DNA from: Nephrocerus scutellatus
Taxonomy: Eukaryota > Arthropoda > Insecta > Diptera > Pipunculidae
Reading direction: 5' to 3'
DNA: 64,000 nt
NCBI GenBank assembly: GCA_947095585.1
Contig: OX352761.1
Span: 133,082,277 to 133,146,276 of the forward strand
Part shown: piece by piece, positions 1-11,616 of the stretch
How positions within the stretch are numbered: the stretch's first letter is position 1
How the letters are laid out: each line of letters begins with the position of its first letter
Program-made: the position numbers and the translations under genes
Notes under the pieces: generated by a model
The model's database searches: none
Told to the model about the DNA's origin: nothing
What the model saw: only the letters and a program-made list of their open reading frames with translations

Positions 1-350
1 GAGAATATGCCACTGCTGTATAATTACAAACATAAAAATAACCAAAATTTATAATTACCCAGTAATTGCAGCTAATAATTTTTTTATAAGATAATTGCAA
101 GTCAGTACAAAAACATGCAGCTCACTGGATGACGAGATTTATTATCCGGAAACTAAAAAAAAAAAGTTAATTGCTTTAAGTACTCCTAGCTGTACCCTTG
201 TGAGAAAGAAAAATTTCTTAGATCGTTTGCGCTTAGTATTGGCTTTCATTTCAGGGAAAACGTTTTTTTTTATATTTTCACTTTAGAATTCTAAACAATC
301 GTAAAAAATAAAAAGTTTATATATAAAAAATATTAATATACGCCGCCGCA
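1..350. other. Upstream region of the CFAP53-like gene
   Basis: A/T-rich sequence with no convincing coding exon. A TATATATAAAAAA stretch at about 318-330 lies some 20 bases before the start codon and, by position, is more likely 5' UTR than a TATA box. The start is preceded by GCCGCCGCA, a favourable context for initiation. An open frame at 95-286 lacks an ATG start and resembles nothing known. Confidence 0.4.
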
Positions 351-1760
351 ATGGAGCACTTCGAATTTATTTACCAAACAGACCGCAAGAGCTTGCACAC
401 GCAGATTAGAGGCCTTGTCAATAATGCCAAGGAAGCTTTTCGCCAAGACTTAGAGGGGAGGCGATGGCGTCTACGTCAGCTTCTTTATTCGGAGGAGAAA
501 GTCTACGAGGAGGAATTTATTAAAAAGGTGAAGTCTCGAGTCGATAAGGATATAAATGAGCGACAGGGATCTCTGCTGGCATTAAAAGTGCAACGTGCCA
601 ATAAGGCCGTGGAGTTTATTCAAGCGAAACAGATCCAGCAGAATATGAACAATTGTGTTGAGATTCGCGATGAGTTGCGTCGCAAAGAACTGAAGGAAAT
701 TAGGGATTGCCAGTTGGAGCAGATATTGGATAAAGAACGAGCTCTTGCCAAGGAAAAGTCATTGGATGAATTCTGGTGGAAAGTGCGGCTCAGGGATCGT
801 GAAGTTGCGCATAGTAAGCAGATGCATGAAGATTGTCTCAAGAGCGCACTCAATCAGGAGACCAAAGAAATCCTGGAAAATCAGATGAGACAGAAAGACT
901 TGTTAATGATGAGTGAGAGGGAGGAAGAGATGAAATATCCACTGGCCAAAGAAACGGCGACGAGTCATCTCAAAGAGATGGAGCGTCTGCGCAAGGAGAA
1001 ATCTGCAAGGCTGTTGGAGCAGCAAGTGCATATTGAAGAGCATCGTCGGCATAGGCAAAGAATCCAACAGGAACAGGATGAATTCGACAGGAAATTTCAT
1101 TTGGAAACAATGCGTCAGATACAAAAGGAGAAGCATGATGATGACACGCAAGCTAAGAAAAATGCAGTCCGCGCTACTACTCTAGAGTATCTGTGTTACA
1201 TTCAGAAAATGCACAATCTGGAAGCTGAACGTTTAGCTAGCGAGGATAGACAAATCGAAGAGATAAGACTCCGTGAATACTGCGCTCGTCATACCAAAAC
1301 AGAAGTGTCAAACAAAAAAGCCAATCAAGCAAGACAGGCGCACACGGAACTTCTTCGGCAAATTTGCGAACAACAAGAAAGACGCCTCAGGGAGGACGCC
1401 GAGCAGAGGGAAAATAAAATGTTGGAAAACCGTTTTGCCAAATTCGAAGAAGGTCGCGCGGGAACACTTCGTGCATACCAACAGCAACGCAAAAGCCTTG
1501 ACCTCCAAGTTCAGCAACTTAACACATTCAAAGCGAAGGAAGAGCAAAAATTTCAGGAAGAACTTGCGCGTGCTGCTAGTAACAAGAGATTTTGCATCGA
1601 AATGGCCGAAAAATACACAACCGACAGAACCGACTATCTTGTGCATCATCCAAATTGGATAAAGCTTGCGTCTTGTGCACAAACAAAAGTGCCGAATGCT
1701 CCTTCTCTTCCCTCTTCTATTACCCGACCGGCGGTTGCCACATTGCTGCACAAGACTTAG
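351..1760 (+). CDS. CFAP53/CCDC11-like coiled-coil axonemal protein, intronless
   Basis: A single uninterrupted 469-codon frame from an ATG in good context to TAG. The protein is almost wholly helical and very rich in Glu, Lys, Arg and Gln, with no proline over most of its length; only the last 30 or so residues (PNAPSLPSS, TRPAV) look unstructured. An N-terminal RRWRLRQLLYSEEKVYEEEF segment (about residues 37-56), a following ERQ...LKVQRANKAVEF stretch and the CVEIRDELRRKELKEIRDCQ block (about 102-121) have the layout I associate with CFAP53 (CCDC11) and the trichohyalin/plectin-homology region that fills its body. CFAP53 is a protein of ciliary and flagellar axonemes and basal bodies; in flies such genes are usually testis-expressed (family knowledge). 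The intronless structure would suit a testis gene or an old retrocopy. MNS1 or another TPH-domain protein is the main alternative. No damage is visible. Confidence 0.62.
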   Translation: MEHFEFIYQTDRKSLHTQIRGLVNNAKEAFRQDLEGRRWRLRQLLYSEEKVYEEEFIKKVKSRVDKDINERQGSLLALKVQRANKAVEFIQAKQIQQNMNNCVEIRDELRRKELKEIRDCQLEQILDKERALAKEKSLDEFWWKVRLRDREVAHSKQMHEDCLKSALNQETKEILENQMRQKDLLMMSEREEEMKYPLAKETATSHLKEMERLRKEKSARLLEQQVHIEEHRRHRQRIQQEQDEFDRKFHLETMRQIQKEKHDDDTQAKKNAVRATTLEYLCYIQKMHNLEAERLASEDRQIEEIRLREYCARHTKTEVSNKKANQARQAHTELLRQICEQQERRLREDAEQRENKMLENRFAKFEEGRAGTLRAYQQQRKSLDLQVQQLNTFKAKEEQKFQEELARAASNKRFCIEMAEKYTTDRTDYLVHHPNWIKLASCAQTKVPNAPSLPSSITRPAVATLLHKT

Positions 1761-2510
1761 ATGCATGCCCATCAATGACTTAGATTCTGGCGCTATGATG
1801 GATAGTGCGCTTGCAAACTGACATTTTTTTGATTTTGATTATAATTTTTTTGTATATCCTTGGAGTAAAATATATAAATGATAACGAATTTTGTTCTCCT
1901 AATATTATTTTGTCTGCCAGCTGTTAAAAAAGTGCTACATTGATGTGCTCCAAAATGCCACTGTTTGCCACATTTTGCTCCAGGTTTCACAGCAGATCTT
2001 CTGTGTCGTTCAATACGAGATGATAAATCATTTTTCATTATCTCAACTTACGTTACCTTCATCTGTAGAACTTTGATATGTTATGCGTGCAGACAATCAC
2101 TGACGTAGTTAGAAGTGCTAGATGGGGGTATTAGTTCACCAAAAGAAAAATTTCCCTTTTTAACATAGCGACGATATAAGTATTTACCTCGAAATACAAA
2201 TTTTTCATCTAAAGTTTATTATTCTCTTAAAGGACTAATTCTATGGAGTCATTTGACAAAAAATAATAATAAATAAGTGCCAAGTTTATATTTAGTAATA
2301 GATAGGACATAATTAACTTCTACTAAAAAAAAAAGTTTACAGTAAAGGAATCTGTCATTCTTTACGGTTGTGGCATTCTGGTATTTATTTAACAATATTT
2401 TTTTAACAAAATACTACCCAGCACAACGTGAGAACCTTAAGCACCTTAAACTTTAAAAATAGGGACTTTTGATTAAGAGCGTCCCAGTTTATTTTTTATT
2501 TTTTATTTAA
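1761..2510. other. Non-coding, A/T-rich spacer
   Basis: Probable 3' UTR of the coiled-coil gene followed by A/T-rich sequence. No exon, RNA gene or recognisable repeat seen. Confidence 0.5.
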
Positions 2511-2513
2511 TAA

Positions 2514-2575
2514 CTAGTTGTTAACCCCGGCGTTACCCGGGACCCGCCGACCCCACCACTTAGACACCGTTTTGA
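2514..2575 (-). mobile_element. Helitron-like 3' terminus
   Basis: Read on the minus strand the segment ends CCCGG-loop-CCGGG (bases 2541 to 2526), then about a dozen bases, then CTAG followed by T. A short GC-rich hairpin 10-12 bases before a terminal CTAG inserted next to T is the classic Helitron 3' end. Only the terminus is visible; the rest has been replaced by or fused to the LINE that follows. Confidence 0.4.
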
Positions 2576-3500
2576 CCCACCAGAAGCTAAAATACCAGGC
2601 GTTCTCAAGCGTTGGAATTTATAACACCCTGCACGATTGGACTAAGAACTACCTTTCTGACCATTCAATCCAGGTCGTATTGGACGGATTCAAATCCAAT
2701 GTTCACCGCATAAACACCGGTGTTCCTCAAGGCTCTGTTTTATCTCCGACACTCTGTCTGATTTTCATTAATGATCTCCTATCCACCACCTCTAATCCAA
2801 TCCATTCGTATGCTGACGGCAGTACTTTTAGCTTTTCATATGACTTCTCGCGTCACAAGTGGAACTTGAACAACAACGTGTGTTAAGCACGTTAAATTCT
2901 GACCTTGACAGCATAACAAGGTGGGAACTACATAATAGAGTTGAATTTAACGCTTCTAAAACCCAATACTGTCTTCTGTCGTCTAAGCGTAATTTAAACC
3001 CCCAACCATTATCCATGAATGGATCTTGCATCAAAGAAACTGAAAAACTTTCAATTCTCGGTAGGTGTGTCAACAACAAGCTTCTTTGGAATGACCACAT
3101 ATTTGCCATCGCCAAAAACGCTGCGAGATGCTTAGGTTTCCTAAAACGGTGCAAGATGTACTTCACTTCTTCAGATCTGGCTACTATTTACAAGGCGTAT
3201 ATTCGCCTTAAACTTGAATACAACTGCATTGTCTGGGCAGGTGCTCCCACATTGCATCTTCTAGACAGAGTTCAGAACCGCGCGTTAAAACTTATTGGTG
3301 ACGTACATATCGCGAAAACAATCGAATTGCTTGAACATCTTAGGAATGTTTCCTGCATGTCACTATTTTATCGCTTTTTCCACAAGCGTGCATAGACATC
3401 TCATCTTTTCCTCTCCCTAATTTCCTAACGCACACGCTGTGCTACGCATTATAAGGGTGCAAGCCCCTTTAGCGTGTGTACATTATAAAAAAAAAAAAAA
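2576..3500 (+). mobile_element. Decayed non-LTR retrotransposon (LINE), reverse transcriptase part and 3' end
   Basis: Two overlapping frames encode reverse-transcriptase sequence: INTGVPQGSVLSPTLCLIFI and a catalytic box mutated from YADD to YADG in the first (to 2886), then, after a frameshift near 2860-2890, a thumb-like region with FNASKTQYCLL, DHIFAIAKNAARCLGFLKRC and LEYNCIVWAGAP (2859-3395). Coding similarity stops at about 3393 and jumps to a 3' UTR (3398-3480) ending in a 14-A tail at 3487-3500. The mutated catalytic box, the frameshift and the 5' truncation make it inactive. The clade is CR1- or jockey-like; I cannot settle which. The same 3' UTR module recurs near 37,740, 38,440 and, inverted, 57,050. 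Confidence 0.8.
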
Positions 3501-4770
3501 TTGACCAATGATCCGTTCAACGTGAAACTCGCACCAAACAATCAAAATTTGTTGGTTAATGAATTCGGGTTGCTGACTTGACAAAGTGGAATAATTGAGG
3601 ATTCTACTATCACAACCCAGCAATGTCCACTTAACACAGTTTTGAGAAAATAACAAAAAAAAAATGTTTTACCAACAAATAGACTTGTGTTTTTATTCAT
3701 AACCTTTTATATTCAATCTATAGCATATCATAGCATTCCTCTTACTTCCTTATACTAACCATTGTATTATAAATTAAATAAATGATTAAAAAAAATTATA
3801 GCAATCATAATATAGTACCATTTTTGACCTCCACAACCCAAATAAAGCAGGTTCCTATACACTGCTGTTGCTATTTTAATACAAGTTTTTTAAATTCCTT
3901 CTCAGTCTAGCAAAAAGAAACTATAGTGGTTGTCATATTTAAAGCAGACTCCGAAACTTCCTCTATAAAACACACAAGTTAAACGAATTACGAGACCGAA
4001 TGGCGAAGCTAATAATCAGGGCAAAGAAATTTTTTTTCAGCGTGCGTGTGTTTATTCAGTTTTTCAGTTTGTCAGTTTTACAGTTTGTCAGTTTGTCCAC
4101 TCGTATATCTCCACTTATACCAATCGGAATTTGTTCGGACTTGTTTTAAATCAATTGCTAAGCACTCGGCTTGCGATGGCGTAAATTATTCATACGGGTA
4201 GGTTTAGGAGGAAAAGTATAAAAAAAAAGTTTTTTTCATTAAACTAAACTCCTTTAAAGCTAATTTAGTCTTTAGACTGAATTACAACTATTCATATGAC
4301 GAGCTAAGAAGCTCCGCTATACTACTGTAATACACTTGCTTGTCTGGGCTTTAAAATAAATTTGGAAGTCATTCGACTGCTAAATACGCTTAGTCCAGAG
4401 TTATTTGCTTTTAGAAACGAAAAAAAAGGCATCTATGTATCGTTTACCAATTTTTAACACGGATAATAATTTTTCCCTGCCCAAGACATTTATAGCAAAC
4501 ACCAGTACTAGGTGGCTTAAATGTATTAATAAAATATTTATTGAAGATCAACCGGAAAAAAACTAGATTTTACTTTGATATTATCGTCCGTAGATTCGTC
4601 GTACATTTCGGATGATTTGACAATATTGAACTGTGATGGCCTTTTGGTTGAAAATAAATCTTATTTTAATAGTTCTCAATATGTATTGTAATTAGCGAAC
4701 TTTCCTGAAGAACAGAACAAGGATATTCCTAATAAAATCCGATTGCTCACTGTGAGTTAACAAAAATACA
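3501..4770. other. A/T-rich spacer, no gene seen
   Basis: Low-complexity A/T-rich DNA. A short imperfect repeat of CAGTTTGTCAGTTT-type units lies at about 4055-4100. Nothing else recognisable. Confidence 0.45.
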
Positions 4771-5686
4771 GGTTGATCACGAGAGTTTTTATTGCTGGGA
4801 CAGGATGCAATTTATCAATTCAAAACCAGAAAATCAACCTGTGTGATTCGCTGCGAAGCACATGTATATTATTTATGTTGGTATTAATCACAGGATCATT
4901 AGTTTATTGCGTTTGTCGAAGGTTCAACAACCCCCCGGCGTTTTCGCATATTAATCATCATCTGGCCAAGAGACCAATTTGTGTATTTTAGAGGTCTTTG
5001 AGTTTATTCCATAGTATACAAAGCGGTCGTCGCGGTCATCACTTCCGACAATCGCACATGAACCGCATAACACTGATAATATCCAGCAGGCATTCACGCC
5101 AGTCAGCCAGTCAGTCAGTCTATCTGTCTGTCAGTCGCTCAGCTCACAGTGGTAGATTCAAAATAGGGTGGGGGGGAACCTTCATTCGTCCGTCCCGCCA
5201 TCGAAATGAATTAAAGTTGAATCGAAATGAGATGCATGAGAAATAAGATCAAAAGGATTATTGCGCCCACTACTTTGCCTTTCGAAACGAATCGCTACTT
5301 GTTGTAATATGTAAATTTTCCATCAAAGCCATCAACCATCAAGCAAACCAATAAAAGTGATTTTTCCGCGTCCACATCGATCGCTCGTGCGCTTCAGCTA
5401 TACAGCGAGCGTTGGTTTCATTTCAAAAAAATAATTGTAATTGGTTGACAGGCGATTTTTCTGTTATCGCAGATGTTGCATCTTGTCGCGCGAGAGATGC
5501 AGCAAAAATCGGTGATAGGTAACAAGACATTTGAATTGATCTTGCGATGTTCTGTGGAATGCGCAGTCCACCAGCATCAGAATAACTAATGAGGTGCGCC
5601 AAACATTTCGCCAAGGCGCGCGCTTACACAAACAACGGAGAACCTCCACGTTGATGGCACATACATACATACATAAATATTATCCA
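4771..5686. other. Spacer with CAGT/GTCT simple repeats
   Basis: Contains a tetranucleotide-type repeat (CAGT, then TCTG units) at about 5100-5140 and otherwise unremarkable sequence. Open frames here start at non-ATG codons or have no similarity to anything I know. Confidence 0.35.
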
Positions 5687-5890
5687 ATGTTTTTGGAACT
5701 GTTCTGCTACCTGCTTCTGCAGCTTCCTATATTTCTTCTTCAAGCCTCATGCGATGATGAACAATCAACATCACTTGATGGCGTGGCTGTTGTCTTTCCA
5801 GAATCCACAAAGTGTGTGCTTTTTGTTTTAACTTATCCGCTTTCGATTAATGGCATTTTGATTTGCATTTCGCTTACCGCAGCGCAACCG
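5687..5890 (+). CDS. Possible first exon of a secreted protein (weak DM4/DM12-like)
   Basis: An ATG at 5687 opens a frame beginning MFLELFCYLLLQLPIFLLQA, a good hydrophobic signal peptide, followed by a polar stretch and then VVFPESTK...PLSINGILICISL. The spacing of FP, T and P recalls the fly-specific DM4/DM12 secreted or membrane proteins, but the match is only suggestive. A candidate splice donor GTGAGG falls at 5891, giving 68 codons in phase 0. I found no convincing second exon: using the acceptor before 6148 runs into a stop after nine codons. It may be a real first exon with distant partners, a pseudogene, or chance. Confidence 0.25.
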
Positions 5891-6599
5891 GTGAGGAATT
5901 TCATTTCAACAAAAGTCACTACTGGATCAAAAAGAGGTGCGTTGATGTGCGTTAAGGACTTGACGGAAACTAGATCACTCTGCGCCTGCCGTATACACGA
6001 ATGAATTTCAGTGCACGATTGCTGCCAACTTTTAACGAGCTTTTTCGAGGAACGCAAATTACACATAACGAGCTAGCCACCTTTAGATGAGGAGTTAAAC
6101 ATGTGAACACTTTTAGAGTTCCTCTGTGGTAATTTGTTGAAACAGATTGGTATGCAAATTTGGCAAGGAAGATAAAATTAATCGCATCGTTCAGTTGGAC
6201 AGCGATATCACATCCGTCAAACTGCCAAATGTTATTTTCAGTACATCTTCCTTCTACAGGTCATCTAAGTGTTTTTGTAATAAATTTCTACGATTCAGTT
6301 ATGTTACGGAGCATTATATGATGTTCTTTCAATCTTTCGGACCAAGCAATTTTTAAATGTTAATTAGTTTTGAACACGCGAATTTTTACGGGCTTTTTTA
6401 ATCCAGACTTCAAAAAAAGTATTTTTGTTCTTTGATACTCTTGTCCCTAATAATCTTGAAATTTGTAGCCCTATTACTTGCTTGGTTTATTGTTGGCTGT
6501 TAAAAAGATTAAGTATTTTGGAACGCTTGGCGATTTTTAATTATTAAATCAGGCAGCTTCCATTAGGACGATTGGGCTTTAGTTTCGACCTCATACCCA

Positions 6600-8225
6600 T
6601 ACACATTTAGTTCATCACCAGCTATGACCCGCTGAATTGTCGTCGACTACGTTCAGCAACTCCTGAGCAGTGTTCATGGACATCATTCCAAACACCGATT
6701 TTGCTTTGCCGATTCGGTTTTCAATGTCCTGTTCGGTTCCACCTTCGGTCGAGACAATACACTCTCCACCGGTTGTCCAGCAATGTTAACTTGAGTTACT
6801 GAGTTAGTTTGGGGGTTGATGATTTTAGTTTTGGCAGTATTAATCTTCAAACCCGCGACATGCGTCAACAAAACAAACACCACCAAAACATGTTCTTCTT
6901 CTTCTTAAATCCTTTCACCATTCGAGGGGCATATGGCGTCAACAACGCCTACGTACCATCTTGTTCTGTTTTCTGCAACGCGTTTGAGCTGCATCCAACT
7001 AATTCCCAATGACCCTTAGTTCTTAAGCTGAAAAAATTGCTTCTCCAGACTTTCTATAGCATTCCGAACGCAGCACTTGCTTTCCGAATTTTGTTGCACA
7101 CATCCAGTTCAGTGCCACTGCGATCATCCGAGACCGCACCTCGTAGGTATAGGAAGTTGTCAACTTTTTCAATACCGTCAGTGCTGCACGGAGTACATCG
7201 CTGATGACCACCAGGAATAACAGCGGTGATAGTATGCACCCCTGACGTACTCCACTTTGGACTTCAAATTCCTCAGATACCTTACCGATGTGTAGGAGGT
7301 GACATTTACTTCCTTCGTATGTAGCTTTGATAAAAGCTATAAGTTTTTCTGGGATACTCCTCCTGCGCAGGGCAATACAGATATCAACTCGATTTAAGCC
7401 TTCTCGAAATCGATGAACAGTAGATGTAGCGGAGATCAGTACTCAACGCATTGTTTTACATATTACTATCCGCCAGGTGTTTATGTGATTGATGCAAGAG
7501 GAACCAGAGAGAAAGCCTGCCTTTTCTACGTCGAGAGTTGAATCTAAATGCTCCTATATGCGTTCTAATATGATTCTAGTTATTATCTTGGCTATGGCTG
7601 GTAAAACGCATATACCGCTCCAGTTTTTACAGTCCATCAGATTTCCCTTTTTTTTTTTTCCACTCTTGTGGATATTGATCATTTTCCAACGCTCTCTGTA
7701 TGAGTAGGTGTAGAAGATCAGCCGATGTGCTGGGCTCCGCTTGGAATATTTCGGCAGGGATGCCGTCATACCCACCGCTTTATTTTTCTTTAGTGACTTG
7801 ATTGCAGCTGTTATTTCGGTTTTACTGGGACGTCCAGTGCGAATTCGGGAATTTATCTCTTCGGAAGACTCACTAGCACTCGATATCATATCACCACCGT
7901 CTTAGTGGTTAAGGACTGTAGAGAAATGTTTTCTCCATCTAGCGATCTGCTCTAAACTCTTCACTGGATGTTGTTTGGAGTTCCGACCGCCATTGAGCTC
8001 CTTGGTGATGATATAGACAGTTCTTCTTGCTGGTTCTTCGGCCATTGAAGCAAGTCTTTCGATGTACTGTCGTTTGTGCCGTCTTACACTACGCTGCACT
8101 TCCTTTTGTTTTTTTGACGTGATATCGGGCTTCTAGCTCGGTACTCTCTACTGCTGAGGGCGCTGCAATTTGAGCCTTGATTGCTTTACGCTCATCGATC
8201 CATCTCCAGTATTTACAGAGCAATT
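6600..8225 (-). mobile_element. RTE-type LINE, degenerate and rearranged
   Basis: Minus-strand fragments of an RTE-clade element. About 8220-7900 encode the endonuclease-RT linker (RRHKRQYIERLASMAEE, ARWRKHFSTVLNH). About 7890-7555 encode AAIKSLKKNKAVGM and NLMDCKNWSGICVLP, the start of the RT domain. A palm piece near 7260-7190 is joined directly to VDNFLYLRGAVSDDRSGTEL (7170-7110), a later part of the protein, so the catalytic core is deleted. GLKINTAKTKI (about 6850-6815), which should precede that piece, instead lies after it. The element is dead and its parts are out of order, so more than one insertion or rearrangement contributed. Confidence 0.75.
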
Positions 8226-10560
8226 ACCGTTAACATGGGTCAGGGTACACCAAAGTAAGCTTTTTCTTAAATTCCTTATTAGTGATGTCAACATTAGAGA
8301 TAAATTTTTTTAAATTTTTACACCCACAAACCGAATACAAGAACCTACGAAACTACCTACCTACGAACTACGAAAACAAACTGGATATACCTTCGAGTTT
8401 TCTTTGTGTATTAAGTAATGCTAATATACACCTTTCTTTTAAAATCCTTATTAGTTATAAAATAACTGGTAATCACAAGACGCTGAAACTTCGTTCAACA
8501 TAAATCGCCGCAGACGCCATGTAAAGCACGCAAAGTGTTTTTGTCGTCATCATCCTTTATGCTGATGCCTCGGGATTTCTTTATAAGAATGTTCGCTACA
8601 GATATCGATCGGTAAAACGAGATATGCAAAATGCAAACATGACTGATGATGATGATTGGATTGAGCTCGCAGAGCATCGCACGAGGATGAAGATAAATAT
8701 CGATCCATCGCGCTAAGATAAACCCTGTCAATAAATGTCCTCTAAAGATCCAACAAATGAACACGACGAATACAATATACTCGCATTATATGCCCCAGGC
8801 CAACAACAACAACAACATCAACTTAAGATTAACAGTAAAACACAAGCTCGTGTTGCGCAGCGTTCCGGCTTCCCGATGGTCGGTGATGAATACTGAATGC
8901 TGAATATAATTTACATTTTCAATAAATTTCCATGTTTACATAGCGATGTTCATGTAAAAGAAGGAATTACCACTTGGATTACATAGGACGCTGCTATTCG
9001 ACCGGGGCCAAACCTTTACAGGACTAGTTTAACAGTTTTATGGAATAGGGCAAGAATCTAAAGCGGCCACTGCGCCCATGTCCATGCACATAATTTACGG
9101 TATCAGGTAGCTGTTTTAGCATAATTCGTGAGGCAGTTCACCGTGTGCCATCCACCATCACCACCACCCATCTGAATCTCAACAAGCCAAGCTTGATGTA
9201 CTACTGCCAGATCAATTGCGGTTGACAATACCGGTTAACATCTTTCGTTGTTCTCGCCCCCAAGTAGCGCGCATCGCCGCGTAATTTTCATCATCAAAGT
9301 AGATAGTTAAATAAATTTCCCGCAGATTACTACTTAACATTTTCCAGAGAGCTTGCTGTCGTCTGGCTGCAGCATAGCAGAATATTTTTATTATGCGCAA
9401 ACTGTGATCTAACGCGGCTTTTTGGGCGATGACCACATACATACTAGCATATTAGTCCACTTCCTAACGGTGGCAAAAGCAAAAATCCGTTCAACCGACC
9501 GAACAATGCTGATGATGCCGCGACGGACGCACGTCATTGAAAATGAGGAAATCACGCCTAAAAATCTTTTCTCTAAACAATAGCCGCCTATATACACTAC
9601 TGTGCAATGGCGGCAACCACAACACGAGGATTGAACTCACGTTTACTCTTACCTCTATACTGCCTGTACGGTTTGCGAATAGTTCACTAGAATACCATCC
9701 TTCAGCTTCAGCTCTCGAGAGATCTTGAGCAGAATCCTGATTACCAGACGGCGAGAATAACATAACATAGGTTCCATATCAAACTTGAAAGTGCTGTTGA
9801 AGCTCTTGTAAGCGATACGAGCATACAAAGTGAGTATGCATCATCATCATCCTCATCATCTTCATCATCAAGAGCGTCAGTTTCATCATCAGATCAGCTA
9901 CTGCCAAATGAAACTGATACAACTAATTGCTCCTGAGCTATTCACGAAATCTCCAGCGATTATTATCGGCGGCGCGCAGAATGCACTGTGCCCAGCTCCG
10001 ATCGCATCAGTTTCTTGCAGAGCAGCAACAACAGTGTTGCATAACAAACACTCGCACACTCATCATCTAGCATTTATATAGAAAAGTAGAGGATGCCAGT
10101 GATTTCGCTCGGATTCCAAATGAGATGCAGACATGGCCGGGAAACATGATTTCATGATGTGACACATGATACCCAACAGAACTCTTCTTTTGCTCCTGAT
10201 GTTACTGCTGATGATGATGACGATGACGATGCTAATACGAGTAGGTACAAGTATTTGGCTGAACAACTATAGTAGAAAATCGCAACGTTGTGGTATATAG
10301 CATACTCGTACATCCCAGCTTCCCACTTTAGTAAAGTTAAACAGATTAACTGTATTACAACAAGGAAGTGAGGATAAAAATTCATCATTTTGTTGAACAT
10401 TAAATTGGGGATGAGCGCAATGCAAAGCAATTGCAAAGAGTTTTAATCCTGATGGCATTATGCCAAGAGAACACCTTGATGAATTCTTAAAGATGCCATA
10501 ATTTGAGGGCTATTGACACTGGCGCAATGGAAATAATTATCAGGCCATTGAGCTCCGTCA
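8226..10560. other. Non-coding spacer
   Basis: No gene found. Holds a CAA-type microsatellite at about 8800-8820 and an ATC/CATCAT-type run at about 9838-9872. Several short frames occur on the minus strand but have no family resemblance. Confidence 0.4.
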
Positions 10561-10599
10561 AGTGACAAATTCTCTCTTTCTTTACTTCTAGGTCAAAGC

Positions 10600-11440
10600 T
10601 ATAAGGTGAAGAAGTCTGAGCAAGTGCGTCATATCAAAAGCGTAATAGCTCTACTAAGATAAAAGGAGAAACACCGAGTTGATATCAAGAGCTCGGAAGG
10701 ATATTGCCAGAGTTTTGGCTAACAGTACGGGCCACGAAGTTAAATGAGAAAAAAATCATTCCATATCTTTGCAGATGTTAGGCCCTTTGCCGACCTGAAA
10801 TTTTTTTCGGAGTAAAGGACTATCAATCTGATAACGTACTTGAACGCTACAGGCTGGATTTAACCATCCAAATTACCATTGTTAGGCTTCTCGAGGTCTG
10901 TAGTAACTCGAAACCTATAAACAGCTAAATCGGATGCAATATAGTATGCTCTAAATCGTCCTTAAAGGATTTTAAAGCACCAGTTCCAAATAATATGTAT
11001 AATATGTACTTATAATGCTGAAACATGGTGGTAATGGACTTAAAGAGGAGCTAAAACACTAGTACTTCTACTTTGGCCCTGTGGTATATGTTCCTACATG
11101 ATTATGCAATGTAGTAGAGTAGTCTTCATCCCGAAACTAGACAGAAGGCTTCAGACCAATCAGTCTTTCATGTTTTGTGCTGAAAGATCTTGAAAGAGCT
11201 TGGTCGAGATGTATATTAGTTCGAATGTGCTCAAAAGTTTTCCTCAAACTGAGAGATCCAGTGAATATTTTCATCATGATCTTGTGTACAGGATTGAAAG
11301 GAACGTGATGGACGGAGTCTGTTTGTTGATATTGAGGGAGCTCTTGAAAACGCTACCTTTTACTCGATGTGCAACTCTGCTAACAGGCATAGAGTGGAAC
11401 CAACCTTAACCTACTCCTGAATTCTTCAGACATAAGACAG
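10600..11440 (+). mobile_element. LOA/jockey-group LINE remnant
   Basis: Around 11,150-11,200 the plus strand encodes FRPISLSCFVLKDLER, the standard RT block 'FRPISL...LE+', and 11,200-11,400 continues in another frame with LVYRIERNVMDGVCLL and a decayed remnant of the usual 'FLDIEGAF' block. The upstream 550 bases are probably the same element but too decayed to read. Several frameshifts and stops; inactive. Confidence 0.6.
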
Positions 11441-11616
11441 GGGAGAATATGGAAGATAAAGTAACAGTCAAAGTGGCTAGAAGCTGCATGCCACCACTCC
11501 TTGAATTTAACCGCAAAAGTCGTGGCGCTCTAATTGTGGAATTGTTAAACTATTATTTGAGCATAACTCAGGGTAGATTTAATTGTATTGAAAGCTCTTT
11601 ATAGGCTGTCATACAT

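Noticed and set aside
95..286. 63-codon frame upstream of the CFAP53-like gene
   Set aside because: Starts at a non-ATG codon, Lys-rich low complexity, no similarity; most likely 5' non-coding sequence.
1308..1775. 155-codon minus-strand frame
   Set aside because: Lies wholly opposite the CFAP53-like coding sequence; a shadow of its codon pattern.
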